Positions 1 through 16,209 of a stretch of DNA of 64,000 nt are shown here, piece after piece. How positions within the stretch are numbered: the stretch's first letter is position 1; every line of letters starts with the position of its first letter. Below the pieces are notes generated by a model. That model saw only the letters and a program-made list of their open reading frames with translations. It did not search any database and had not been told where the DNA came from. This stretch comes from Klebsormidium nitens (Eukaryota; Streptophyta; Klebsormidiophyceae; Klebsormidiales; Klebsormidiaceae): contig DF237071.1 of assembly GCA_000708835.1 (NCBI GenBank), positions 62,001 to 126,000 on the forward strand, given 5' to 3'. The translations under genes were made by a program, and so were the position numbers.

Positions 1-581
1 TGCCACCGGCTGAATTGCACATGCCACACATGATCGAATAATGGTGAAGCATCGCTCCGACAGAAGAAGTTCTTCAAAGGCCTCTGTCCTACTTTTGTTG
101 AAGACTTGACTTCAGGATTGAACCAATGGTCAGACGCGACCGAAAATGTTAAACACAAGATTTCAAGCCTGGTATAGAAGGATCAACGGGCAGCGCACAA
201 GCGCAGTTCCCACGCAGCTGGTTCTTGAGTTGGATCTGCTGGCATGGTTGAGTCGGTTTCTCGCCAATTCATGCAGGCACCTTGCCGTTGACCATACACG
301 ATAACATGATTGGGAATCCATGCACGATCTTCCACTGCCACACTACATCTCGAATCGAATCAAGCTACAAGCGATGCCACGCATGCAGAGTGCAGAACCT
401 GGCCAGCAGGATGTGTACGCAAGCCGAAGTACTCACATATACATCCGTGTCAAAGCAGCACGTGCGCCAAAAGCACCTTTGCACACGATCAGGCATGTAT
501 CAATCACGCGGGAGGAGGAATCGGGACTGAATGGCTTGCTTTCAGCATTCGATAAAAAAACGTGATGGTGGCATGGGGCCT
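1..581. other. 3' flank of the eL8 gene, no gene seen
   Basis: This stretch lies downstream of the eL8 stop codon on the minus strand and must hold its 3' UTR and terminator. Reading frames here are short and overlapping on the plus strand, with no recognisable protein. I saw no RNA gene or mobile element. Confidence 0.5.
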
Positions 582-5591
<5,010 letters not shown>

Positions 5592-6645
5592 TGCGACGGC
5601 CCCTCCGCAGCTCCTCTTGTGCTGCCTGGACGCGTGAAAAGGACCTTCTCTCTCGCTGAGGAGAGACGTCAAGCTCCAGTCTGGCGTTTCGAAGCTTCGG
5701 CGTCGATTGACGTACGAAGCACATCGACTCAACAAGTGAACGGGCGTCTTGGAGCGGGAATCGACAGTGCGAGTATCGAAAGTGCCAATGCTAGAGCCGG
5801 GTTAGGGTCTGTAAAAGGGCAACCGGGTTCTGACCCAGAAATTAAACTCTAACCTCAGAACGAGCCAGCCGTCCGATATCAATGAGAACACATCTCAGCT
5901 GTTGGAACTTTTGACTAACCCAAACTGTCGAGCCTCGGTTAGGACCTGTTAAACCCAAGGTGAAAAGGTCACGACTAGCTAGCAACATGCAAGGCGATTC
6001 CCAGTCTGTTCCAGTCAGACTCGAAGACGAGCTGTTGATCACAGATCAGAGGCAAAGTTGGAGTCTTCAAGAAAGAATTTGAGTTCAATGGCATTGGAAG
6101 CTTTCTCGAAAAAGGTTGGAGGAATTTGACATCCACTGATGCAGGGCCCAGGCCAATGTTTGGATGTCTGTTGTAGCAAGGAAGCTGGACGATCCGATTG
6201 AAAGTCCTGGAAAAAAGGTTACCTGCGTAATCAGCAAAGTTTACAAACTTTTGATGTTTCAGCTGTTTTTACTACGGCGGCCCGTTGTTTCTGGTAAAGA
6301 AGTGGTACAGTGACGGCAAGGAGTTTCTTGGTGTCCCGCAGACACCAGCATTTGCTGAGAGCTCTGCACTGAAACATCGTAAACAGGGACAGGGGGCAAC
6401 TATCAAGCATTTGATCTAGCTCTATTGACCCTGAATCAGTCAAAATCATAGAAGCCTTTTGGATCATCATTTTCCCAACCATCAGATTTCTAAAAGACTT
6501 ATTGCTAAGAAAAGGTTGCGCTCTAGCTTTGGCATTGCAGCCAGCCATGCATGAGCAGAACGGAACAGCATTCCGACACTGACACTCAGCACTCATTGAT
6601 CCAGTTTGTTTGACAAGGCTTGCTGCAGCAGTGTCAATTGCAACA
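5592..6645. promoter_or_regulatory. Divergent upstream region between eL8 and PRMT4
   Basis: The two start codons point away from each other across about 1.05 kb, so this interval must hold the promoters and 5' UTRs of both genes. Just upstream of the eL8 ATG the transcribed strand is rich in short pyrimidine runs, as is common for ribosomal protein genes. I could not identify a convincing TATA box or a transcription start. Confidence 0.5.
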
Positions 6646-9600
6646 ATGCAGGGCAATGGACCAGGCTCGTCTGAGCCATTTAGCTTCCCGTCAGTTTCAA
6701 TTTGCGAGCAGATTGTGACACAAGATGGGGATGTGCATTGGGGCCCTCCGCAGAGGGGCGAGCTACAGATTGCTCGGGACGCTTCGTTTGTCTTTGTGGA
6801 AGAGCAGCAGCGGCAGGGGCTCCTTAGGGGGTCGTTGGCAGACAACAATCTGCAGGTATGGCATTTTACCTTTGAAATACCATCTATGTTGCTCATCGTC
6901 CATTCTGCGTCTGCCGTTGAATTGGTTTCCCCTCTGATCAACGCAGGGAGCAATTCTTTTGATGGCGGCAGGATGCCGTAGATAAGCTTGTCACTTAACA
7001 TTTTCTGCTGAAGGTTCCTGTTTGTCTAGTTCCTCAACTGTCCAGCATTGAAGTTATAGAGACAAACACAACTATGGTGGTAGCATTCACCTGAAATGTT
7101 CCTCAGTCTAGCAGAAATGACTTTGGCATCACTTTCCCTTTTCTGCTTGCTTCATGACGTGTTAGGCCCAACACCCTCATGTAGGCTCTGATCGACTGAA
7201 GACATTCTCCAACTGGTGATCCAGGGCATCCAATGTGATAAAGTCTTGCAAAGTCCTTGCACCGACATGGTCACTCTCCGTGTTGCTAAATCAGGCTTTC
7301 CAAAGCCAGTTTTCAATCTCGAAAAAGACGCTTCTGCATGCAGGTCCTAAGAGCTGGGCCCACTCTCCAGATCTGGTCTATGCCTGCGGCTCAACAAGCC
7401 GAGGTAAAGTCAAAGAAAGCGATGCCTTTCCACTTCCTATTCTCTCTGTACTCACCATGGTTTGTGTGGTGGTGCCTAAAAAGATATAGATGCTGACTGT
7501 GCATGGGAAGGCTTTTAGAAGGTGACATCGATCGAGTGGTCCTGTCATTAAAAAGTTGACAGATTGATAAGTTGTGAAAGTGACAACTCAAAATGGTGAC
7601 TTTGAGAGGTGAAAATCTGGACTATTGAGGAAGTCTGGATCAGTGCACCACCTGCTGAAGGTCTGTTGTTGAAAATGAAGCAGGCCTAAGGCATGCCCTA
7701 AGCCGCTAGGGCGAAAGTGCATCGGTTGAAAGGATTGTGGTAAGCCAGGATCAATGTCGTATGTAATATTGAATACTATTTGATAAAAGCAAGCTGACCG
7801 TGGACTTCAGGCCAAGCGATGCTGTAAACCTTGTGTTGAGCACTTGGTATTTCTCAATTACAAACACATGAACCAAAAACAAGGACCAAGACTGTGGAGA
7901 GTCAAACTACCAGCTCTAATATCCAGCTTTTTTTGTCAAGTTCTAGGCTCAGGAAGTTTCTTACTTTAACAGGCCCGAACCATCCTCCTGCGATTGTCTT
8001 CCCAAGAAGCAAACGGGCGCCTTTGGACTCTAACACGTGAAGCGCAGCCAAAATCAGCTGGTGAGATTTGATAATGGACTTGTCACTTGCTTTTTTTAAG
8101 CACCCCTGGAATTGTCGCTGCACGCCAAAAGGATCAGTAAGAGTAGATGCTTGTTTCCTTGTCAGCATGTCCAGCTTCACCACTGCGAATGTGGGTTTAA
8201 ATTGATTAGAAGAAATATGATGCGCTCATTCCGGCGGTTTTACTCCGCAGAATCTGTTGCCTCCTTTGTGAAAGTTGCCATGCTGACCTTGCTTATGGCT
8301 CTTAGAAAAGGCCTCAGGATGATGATACGTTCTGCTGGTGTCCATTCACTCGAAGCGTCTCTGTGTTTCTAATATTGTCGAAGGTAAAGAAACGATTCTG
8401 TTTCATAGCGAACTGTGTCAATACATACGCTTTTGGTTGGTTGAGGGCTGTCTTATGTCTAGGCAGCGGCTTGTGCCTTCTTCATTGCTTTTTTTTCCCC
8501 CTGACCTAACTTCTGTCTCTTAATTTGTGAAGCCCGTCTTAGCTCGGTTTCTACCTGCGCTTTGTTAGTCTGTCACCATCAAACGTTTGACTACTAATAT
8601 CACTCTATGGTGCCTCCAGTGGCATTGGGCGTTTGAGGCAAGGGTCAATTGTGAGCCAGTGTTAGTCAGCTCCCAAATTTGTTCAATGTTGAGAAGCCTC
8701 AAAGGTCTAGGAGGGGCTGTCGTAATTGCATAGAGCTGGCGGAAATTTGTCTTTCTCCAATCTCTTGAAATGTCAAGCAACCAATTCCAACCTGTTTTCA
8801 GGGGATGCCAAGGCAGGGAGCGTGTTTGAGCAGAAGATCGAACAGGCATCGGCCAAGATGTACTTCCACTACTACGGCCAACTGGTGCATCAGCAGAACA
8901 TGCTGCAGGACTACGTGAGGACAGGTGGGTTCCGGGAATCTGACTTCGTGCTCCGTTCTTGCTGCACCACCTTTGACCTTTAGCAGGATTTCAGGATAGC
9001 CATTGATATTCCTCATCTGGGGTAGCTTTCGTTTATGAGAATAGATATTGCACCTACCAAGCAGAACATTTTGCAGAATTGTATAGGACAGGTGCGTTGC
9101 ATCATCGTGCTAGACTCAATCTCCTTCCCCCCTGCCGGATTAGATTCTGTTCTTCTCTGCTCACTCTAGTTTCTCTGCGGGCACTGAACTCGAGAACTGA
9201 GCGGACTTTAAAAGGAGAATTGTGGTGGAAGTGGGGTCAAAGACCCGAGTTCTTTTCCTCTTCATCTGCCCTCTCTCTATATGCAGGCACCTCACTACTG
9301 TAGAAGCGGGCGAAAAGAATGTTCTGTAGTTGACATGAGCGCAGAGAGCAGATTCGATTCCCGTTTCCCTGGCTTACCCTCTAATACCTCTGTTCCGCTC
9401 ACTCTTGTTTCCATTTTTGCAGGCACGTATTACGCCGCTGTTCTTGAGAACCGAGCGGACTTCGAGGGGAAGATTGTGGTGGACGTTGGAGCGGGAAGCG
9501 GGATCCTGTCGCTGTTTGCGGCGCAGGCCGGTGCCAAGAAAGTGTATGCAATCGAGGCGTCCGACATGGCGCAGTATGCGACGAGGCTGGCGGCAGGAAA

Positions 9601-12600
9601 CGGGGAGGTCGGGAGCAGGATCACGGTGAGGGTGCTTAATCCTGGTTCGTCTTACCTACGTGCTAGACAAATGCGAGGGCTCGTGCTTCAAAGTTAAGAC
9701 TGTCGATATATGATGCGGCTCGCTGCAAGGAACGGGGGCGCTGGGAGAAGGATATTGGTGAGGTTGTTCGATCTCCGACCGTCTTTTCTTTCAGTTTCAG
9801 AGAATCAAGGGTTCGCTTTAGGGTTGACAGTTTAGTATGTGAAGCAGCTGGCGGCGGGGAACACGTGAGTCGGGAGTAGGATTACGGTGAGGCTGTTAGA
9901 CGCTGGGATCGAATGTTCATTCTACTTCGTTTTCCGATTTCAATATTGTGTTGGATTGTGGCTACAGTTTTTTGTGTGGAATCTGCCATGGCTGCCCTGG
10001 GTGGGCGGCAAGGGGACTAAGCATCCAAGTAAGCAATCTGTTCCGACACACGCTGACAAACGGTTTCTTTCCGACACTAGCCTTCAAAGGGGTTAAGTTG
10101 GAACGTTTTCTGGGACTGGGCAAACAGCCGTATATGAGGCAACAAGATGGCAGGACAAAAAGGTTAGCTGAACTTGATCAAATGCTACTCTGCAGGTTGT
10201 GCACGGCAAGGTGGAGGAGGTGTCCATTCCGGAGCGCGCGGACGTGCTGATCAGCGAGCCGATGGGCACGCTGCTCATCAACGAACGCATGCTGGAAACG
10301 TACATCATTGCGCGTGACAAGTTCCTGCGGCCAGGGGGAAAGATGTTCCCGTCGCAGGGAAAGTGAGTGGCGTGACTGCCAAGAGGAACTTCTTAGCAAT
10401 GAGTTTTCTTGTAAAGGCCTGACGTCAGCGTACCAGCTTCCAACCGTCGTTCTTTTTTGCTGAAAGCCTTCGCCGTCTGGGATGAGGGACGTCGTCGGTT
10501 CTTAGAAAAGGGGAAAGACGTGGCTAGACACGCCCAAAGGAACCCACCGCAGCTTCGACTTGCAACCAGGACCATTTCTTCAGAGTCGATCTTCGTGGAG
10601 GTCAGCCGCGGAAGATCTCGGCAAAAAGGGGAGTCGTAGTCAGTAAAGTTCTTTATGCTGAGCCTTCGTTTCTGGTGTCCTATTGAGCACGGCTGATCGA
10701 AGCCCCTCGTCAGGCGATGGCCGACCCGGCGCTTTCTACCATTCCGGAAGTGTGTCTACGGCTCGATTTCGTTCGGGCTCCTTCATGCAGGAACCCTTCG
10801 CTTTCCCAATCGCCAGAAAATTCAACGTTGTTTGTTTATCAGTAGCCACGAGCTGACGCCTTGTCGTCCATTGATCAACTTCTGAAGCTCGTTTCCTCAA
10901 CTTGGCCTTTTCTCAGGATCTTGGTTCCGTCCTGTTCTTCGAGGAGGCGCTTCAGAGCTTACCATGATAGAACGCGGCCACATGATCAACATAGATTGTA
11001 GAGCTTTCTCCAATCCAGAGTGGTCAATGTGGGACGGAGAACATGTACGAAGTCTCTCTCAGGCTCGAGAATAAAATTCCGGCTTCGTCTTTCTCCCAGG
11101 ATCTTCATGGCTCCCTTCGCCGACGAAACGCTGTACACGGAGATCGCCAACAAGGCGCTCTTCTGGCAACAGCAGAGCTACTGCGGCGTCGACCTCTCGC
11201 CGCTGTACGGACAGGCCTTCTCGGGTTACTTCTCGCAGGTGAGAGATCCGTTCGTTTGATGGTCGAGCTAACAATCCTAAGCTGGTAATAATCCCAACTG
11301 TCTGTGAACAATTGCCAAGGCCACATATGTCCTTGTTTTTCACCTGGGATCCGCTTGTGGCTGAAAACAAGACGTGCAATTCTGCAAGGTGGCCCTTTGC
11401 TTGGCCACTTTGATTTGAGCCATCTGCATATGATTTGGAGTCTCGTGCATGTTTTGGGTTGGCAACAGGCAGAACGGCTTTATCCAAGGGCTCTCTCATG
11501 ATTGTGCGTGCCCGCTGCCTGAAGCTGTACGTTCGAGGTCTCGGGTTCAGAAAGCTCATCGGGGCCTATTGCTAGATCGTGCATTGGTTGTTTGAAACAG
11601 GAAGTACCACTTTGCACCCATATCTACCAACTAAAATAGCATCGCTGGGTTGGTTCTTAGTGTATCCAATGTTCTCACACATTGAATTTCACAAAGACGG
11701 CCCTAAAACATAATCTGTTATTTGACAACCCAAACCCCAGTAAACCCTCGAGCCTTGACGCTAACCCTAATTTTATCAAGCCTAAAAAGAAACCTCAAAA
11801 CCCTGCAAGCTGTGCCCTGAGTTTGCTAGAACCATTTCGCAGCCGGTGGTGGACGCGTTCGACCCGCGGCTTTTGGTGGCGCCGTCGCAGACCCACGTGA
11901 TCGACTTCATGACTGCCAAGGAGGCGGACCTGTACGAGATCGACATCCCGCTGAGCTTCAAGGCTGCCATTGCGACGCGTGTGCACGGGCTCGCGTGCTG
12001 GTTCGACGTGCTCTTTGACGGAAGGTAGGTCGTTCAAACGTGGTCCTTGGATCGCTTCCAGAGCACCCCAAGCCAAGCTTACAATGCACCCTTGCCTCAC
12101 CGCCTGTCTGCTGGTTTGACAATCATAGACGTCGTCGCTCTTATGGTTGTCGGCGGTCTTCCGCCGCTTTCTCAACCGTTTGGTGGGCTGGATCAACCGT
12201 TTGGTGGGCTGAATCTGACACTGCTCTTCACTTGAGTCCGTGTTCATTTTTCCTCCGAAGCCGCATACGAGCGCCGTGGCTTATCCGTCCTTTCCGGTTT
12301 CCAGCAACGTCCTGCGATGGCTTTCGCCTGCCCCCTTCAGCCGCCGACCCACTGGTGTCAGCTACATTAATGACTCATCTTTCGACCCATAGCTTATCCT
12401 CTTCCCAGTAGCTTATATCTCGGAGTCCAACTCAGCGCTTATGCTCGCACATTTTCCGTCCAGCAACGTCCTCCGGTGGCTCTCGACCGCGCCGGGCCAA
12501 CCGACGACTCACTGGTACCAGCTTCGTTGCGTGCTCAGCCAGCCTCTGTACGTCCTAGGGGGACAGCAAATCTCCGGTAAGCCTAAGAACCCTAACACTG

Positions 12601-14760
12601 CACCTCCGGGCTCCAGGGGTCTTACTCTATTCTCTCGGTTTCCGTAGCTTACCGAATGCACACTTTTGCCAGCGTTTTTGTGGACTGCATTATCAAAATC
12701 ATGCTGTCCACCGCGACTGCCCAAGTTGGCAATATCGAAGGAGGAATTTTTAGATCACATTCTAGCTATACATGTGTACAATTTCCACAGAGCGGTAGCC
12801 CCTGCCACTAGGAGCTACTCCATCAATGTCATGCTCCCTATCGAAACTGCTGCCTTCAACCCGACTTACCAACCCAAGCCCTGGAATTCTAAAGCGCACT
12901 TCTGCCTAAGGGCGTCTACACATGGTGGCCCACGTGGCCCAAAGTTACCCCATCGAATGATGCTTCGTATCATGACGAGCGGGCACGTACAAAGCTTCGA
13001 AGGTCAAGAGCTTGAACCCCAAAGATCCCAGAACCCTAAGTCTAACCCTTAGTGTTCCAGGGCGCCTCCACATGGTGGCCCATGCCTCCCAGAGCTACAC
13101 GATATCTCACGCGGTCTACCACGACGGGGGGCCGCGTGCAAAGCTCCTCATGGCAAGCTTCAGAATTCGAAATCTGAAAGAAAACCCAGAAACCTTGAGA
13201 CTGAACCCTAACCAACCCTTAAACCTCGTTTCCCAGGGCGTCTACACGTGGTTCCCCACGCTTCACTGAGCTACACCATCAATTTCAAGCTGTCTCCCAC
13301 GACGGGCCGGCGCGTACAAAGCGCCTCCGGCAAGCTTCAAACTGGAGACCTGAATTAAATCTCGGAAACCTGAACCTTCACCTAACCCTTCAACCTTCGT
13401 TTGTCAGGGCGTCTACACATGGTGGCCCATGCCCATGAGTACACCATCAATTCCATGATCTCTACCACGACGGGCGGCTGCATGCAAAGCTCGCTAACCA
13501 AGCTTCAGACTTCGAAACCTGAAACAAAACTCAGGAACCCCAAACCCGAAGCCTAACCTAACCTTTGAACCTTCGTTTGTCAGGGCGTCTACACATGGTT
13601 GCCCACGCTTCCCAGAGCTACACCATCAACCTGACGCTGTCTACCACGACGGGCGGGCGCGTGCAAAGCTCTTCTGGCAAGCTGGACCTCAAGGAGCCCT
13701 ACTACCGAATGTCACAGGCGGCGACTTATGGCTCCTGGTACGGAATGGAAGATTCACAAGCGGGGGGGCAGCCACAGCAGCAGCAGCAGGCGCAGGAGGC
13801 CCCCCCGGCGCAGATGCCCCCGGACGTGTCCATGCAGCAACACGAGGTAGGTGCTTGATTTCGAAGCTTGAGAAAATGTGGTCGGAGGATTCTACTCAGT
13901 CTTTGATGCTCGAGAGAATCTGATCTGCGGATGCTTTTCGGTCTGGTTCCTCAAATCTTGGTGGTTCTCTCTTCGTGAGTCTGTTACCAAAAAGCGTGCG
14001 TCAGGCTTCGAACTCCGCTTTTCGTGATGACCTTTTCGGAACTCTAGGATCGTTGCTTATTTGGAACTTCCGAATCTGGGTGCGCTACTCTTGCCATGCT
14101 TTCCAAGCGGAAAAGGTTGGGCTTTCGCTCTTACTAAGCTCAAGGGTAACGACCGAGTCGCTCACCTTGCTTCAGAGCCTTTTGATCACGTTTCTAAGAA
14201 GGCGACCGTCCTGTGGACGTCAGTCCTTCCGTTTTGAAGCTATTCGTTCTCCTGCCTTGCCCATCATAAGAAAGATCGTACGCAGACTTGAGAGGGCGCG
14301 CACGCTGCAACGACCAACTATATATAATTCTCGTTCCGAGTCGGAGTCGACGGTCGCTGCTTCGATTTCAATGCTGACGGATGCTCGGCGGCCGAAAAGC
14401 CCGATGTGCGCATAAACGGTCGCATTTGTGACGTCATGCGGACGCTTCCGCCGACGCCCACTTTGAGAATCGTAGACTTCGATCTCAGCAATACCGTTTG
14501 TGCAATATGTGCAGCCGTACCCAAACCAACACGCCCCCCAGCAAAGTGGCCGCCAAAGGAGGCAGCCGGAGCGGAGTCACCCCGACGGTTACCAGTCCGG
14601 AATGGGAAACGCCGCACAGAGTCAACAGCAGCAGCAATATTGGGCCGGTCAGCAGGGCCGGCCAGAGGGAGCATACGCTTCCGGCGGGCAGTACAGTCAA
14701 GGAAACAGCGGGGGCGGTTACAACAATCAGTCAGGGCAAACCGGGTGGCAATATCGATGA
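6646..14760 (+). CDS. PRMT4: Protein arginine N-methyltransferase 4 (CARM1-type)
   Basis: Type I arginine methyltransferase that makes asymmetric dimethylarginine from S-adenosylmethionine; in plants the family acts on histone H3 and other nuclear proteins. Exons supported: 6646-6855 (N-terminal PH-like part), 7344-7403 (PH-like, [10 protein letters not shown]), 8802-8924, 9423-9625, 10196-10362, 11100-11238, 11843-12024, 12464-12576, 13584-13846 and 14515-14760. Phases agree from 8802 onward. One exon between 7404 and 8801 (starting in phase 0, ending in phase 1) is unresolved; a weak candidate is about 8175-8339. Motifs: [10 protein letters not shown] and QDYVRTGTYYAAV, SAM motif [23 protein letters not shown], the double-E loop [28 protein letters not shown] loop TTHWYQLRC and [12 protein letters not shown]. 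The C-terminal tail is rich in Gln, Gly and Tyr, typical of a disordered region. Start chosen at ATG 6646, the first in-frame ATG. Several introns carry exon-edge copies. Confidence 0.93.
9170..9422 (+). repeat. Decayed copies of PRMT4 exon starting at 9423
   Basis: Before the SAM-motif exon, at 9170-9245, the intron has a degenerate copy of its acceptor and first about 70 bases (GAGAACTGAGCGGACTT, then GAGAATTGTGGTGGAAG). A second, more truncated copy starts with gcaggcacctcactactgta at about 9283. Both run in the same direction as the gene. Confidence 0.75.
9626..9910 (+). repeat. Donor-side copies of the PRMT4 SAM-motif exon end
   Basis: After the exon ending at 9625, two degenerate copies of its last about 45 bases plus donor follow in tandem. 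Donor-equivalent GT positions are 9758 and 9887 against the real 9626, a period of about 130 bp. Each copy keeps a CTGGCGGCGGGGAAC-like or CTCGCTGCAAGGAACG-like stretch and a GGTGAGG donor core. Confidence 0.8.
12301..12385 (+). repeat. Copy of PRMT4 exon 12464-12576 start
   Basis: At 12301 the intron reads CCAGCAACGTCCTGCGATGG, matching the acceptor and exon start at 12461 (CAGCAACGTCCTCCGGTGG), with the later CGACCCACTGGTGTCAGCT stretch matching the THW-loop part. The offset is 159 bp and the orientation is direct. Confidence 0.85.
12780..13583 (+). repeat. Four to five tandem copies of PRMT4 exon 13584 start plus acceptor
   Basis: This intron is mostly a direct tandem array of intron tail + acceptor + first about 100 bases of the next exon. 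Exon-start equivalents are at 12911, 13061, 13237 and 13408, with the real one at 13584, so steps are 150, 176, 171 and 176 bp. A weaker fifth copy lies near 12790-12860. Each copy keeps CTAAC-type branch-point motifs, a pyrimidine tract, CAG and a GGCGTCTACACATGGT-like exon start. The copies at 13061 and 13408 stay open in the PRMT4 frame for about 50-70 codons. Confidence 0.93.
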
Positions 14761-16083
14761 CAGATGGAACTTTAGATGAACAACGACTTTAATGCTTGTG
14801 CGAGTGTCGTCAGATTGTGTAAGAAGGTAGACTCAGCGTTTGCCAATGTCTTTGCTTGGTTGTCGGGGTATGTGCTATTTCTGTTGTTGCAAATATCAAA
14901 GTTAGAGAAACACATTTGCAGAGCCGTTCTGAACGCCAGGACCACAAGTGTCTGAAGTCTGACTGAATTCAATGCGCCTCTGGAGATTAATCAGTATGCA
15001 TGCCATCCAAATTGCACAGGCGCACTGCATATATGATTGTCTTTTGTGAGGCCGGGCGGCTGCTTAAGTTACCCAGCGAATGCTCACCGTTGAGTGCCTT
15101 CAAGCATGCGAATGAGACAGATTGCCAAAGTGTTGCATCTCGCAGGCTGTCCCCTGAGTATCGGACATGCTGGGGACAGATTAAGCCTGCCCTCGATCCG
15201 TTATGCTCTCAAAAAATTATATGTCCGAATCTTGAATGTCAGGATATAAGTGAGATTGAACCGTTCAATGTTAACTTGAAGTTCAACCGACTCAATGCCA
15301 GGCAACCGTCCAGGTTTCAATCGGCGAATAATGCTCAGCGCACCCGGCCGCCATCGCGTACACAAAATCAAGCCATGCGCCATGCATGATGCATCTGGCA
15401 CCTCTTATCCAACATCGATCTGGCATCACATGCACTGTATAAAGCAATGATTATTCTTCGATCGTTACACATGGCATACGACCATACATTCCACCGCCGC
15501 CACGACGTACCTATCACGAATTGACTCAGTGACATGTTTGTGCATGCCGGCCGCTGAGCAGCTGTCACTCAAGCGCTCAATCAGAGGCTCTTAATTAAGT
15601 CAGCTGATCGTCAGTGTCACTATCTTACTAAAGTTGTCACGCACATGATATTCGATCTTGTACGCGAGATCGGTGCAGTGCAGTCAATGCACAGGCTATG
15701 TTGGGTCCGATTGCTATACGCATCATCGATCACTCATTCAAACCTTCTGAGACAAGCATGGTTCCGACCATGCCATGCATCCGGCCAACGGCTTGGCACG
15801 TACCGCAGAAGGATACTAAAGTAATGAACACTGATGTAGCAAAAAGTCCACAGAATCAATGGGCGCTAGCTTAGCAACCCTCTTGGATATCTCTCGATCA
15901 GCGTATACGTACGTACTGCCCAAGAAAGAAAGGGCTTACATCGGTCACTCGACCCACTACGGGGCTAAAGTCTAGCAACATCTGTCGGGCCGGAACGACA
16001 CCTTTCACTCGACAACCTCCACGGTGCTACAAGTCTAGCAACATCCGGGAACGACACCGCAACGGCTCTAGTGCGCAACGACT
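14761..16083. other. Tail-to-tail intergenic region
   Basis: This lies between the PRMT4 stop and the 3' end of the minus-strand beta-propeller gene, so it holds both 3' UTRs. No coding region, RNA gene or terminal-repeat element could be supported. Two short similar blocks with GTCTAGCAACATC occur near 15972 and 16032. Confidence 0.45.
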
Positions 16084-16130
16084 CTAATGCTGAGCAGGTT
16101 TTTCCCCAATACTTGATGGGGCCCAGTTAT
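16084..16130 (-). repeat. Downstream copy of the beta-propeller gene's stop-codon exon
   Basis: The 45 bases at 16084-16128 (ctaatgctgagcaggttttt onward) repeat the last coding bases and stop codon of the gene at 16210-16254 (ctaatgctgagcaaaattgt onward), both leading into ACTTGATGGG on the plus strand. The offset is 126 bp and the orientation is direct. This copies an exon end at a gene terminus rather than a splice junction. Confidence 0.8.
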
Positions 16131-16209
16131 CAAAATGAAGTCGGCCCCTCCACCATCCTGAATTTCCAATTAGCCCACTAGGCTAAATCCTGCAGCCCAA
16201 CTGGCCTAG

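Noticed and set aside
11690-13570. Telomere-like CCCTAA/CTAACCC motifs in PRMT4 introns
   Set aside because: They are scattered just before acceptors, vary in sequence and fit CTAAC branch points copied with the exon-edge arrays rather than telomeric DNA.
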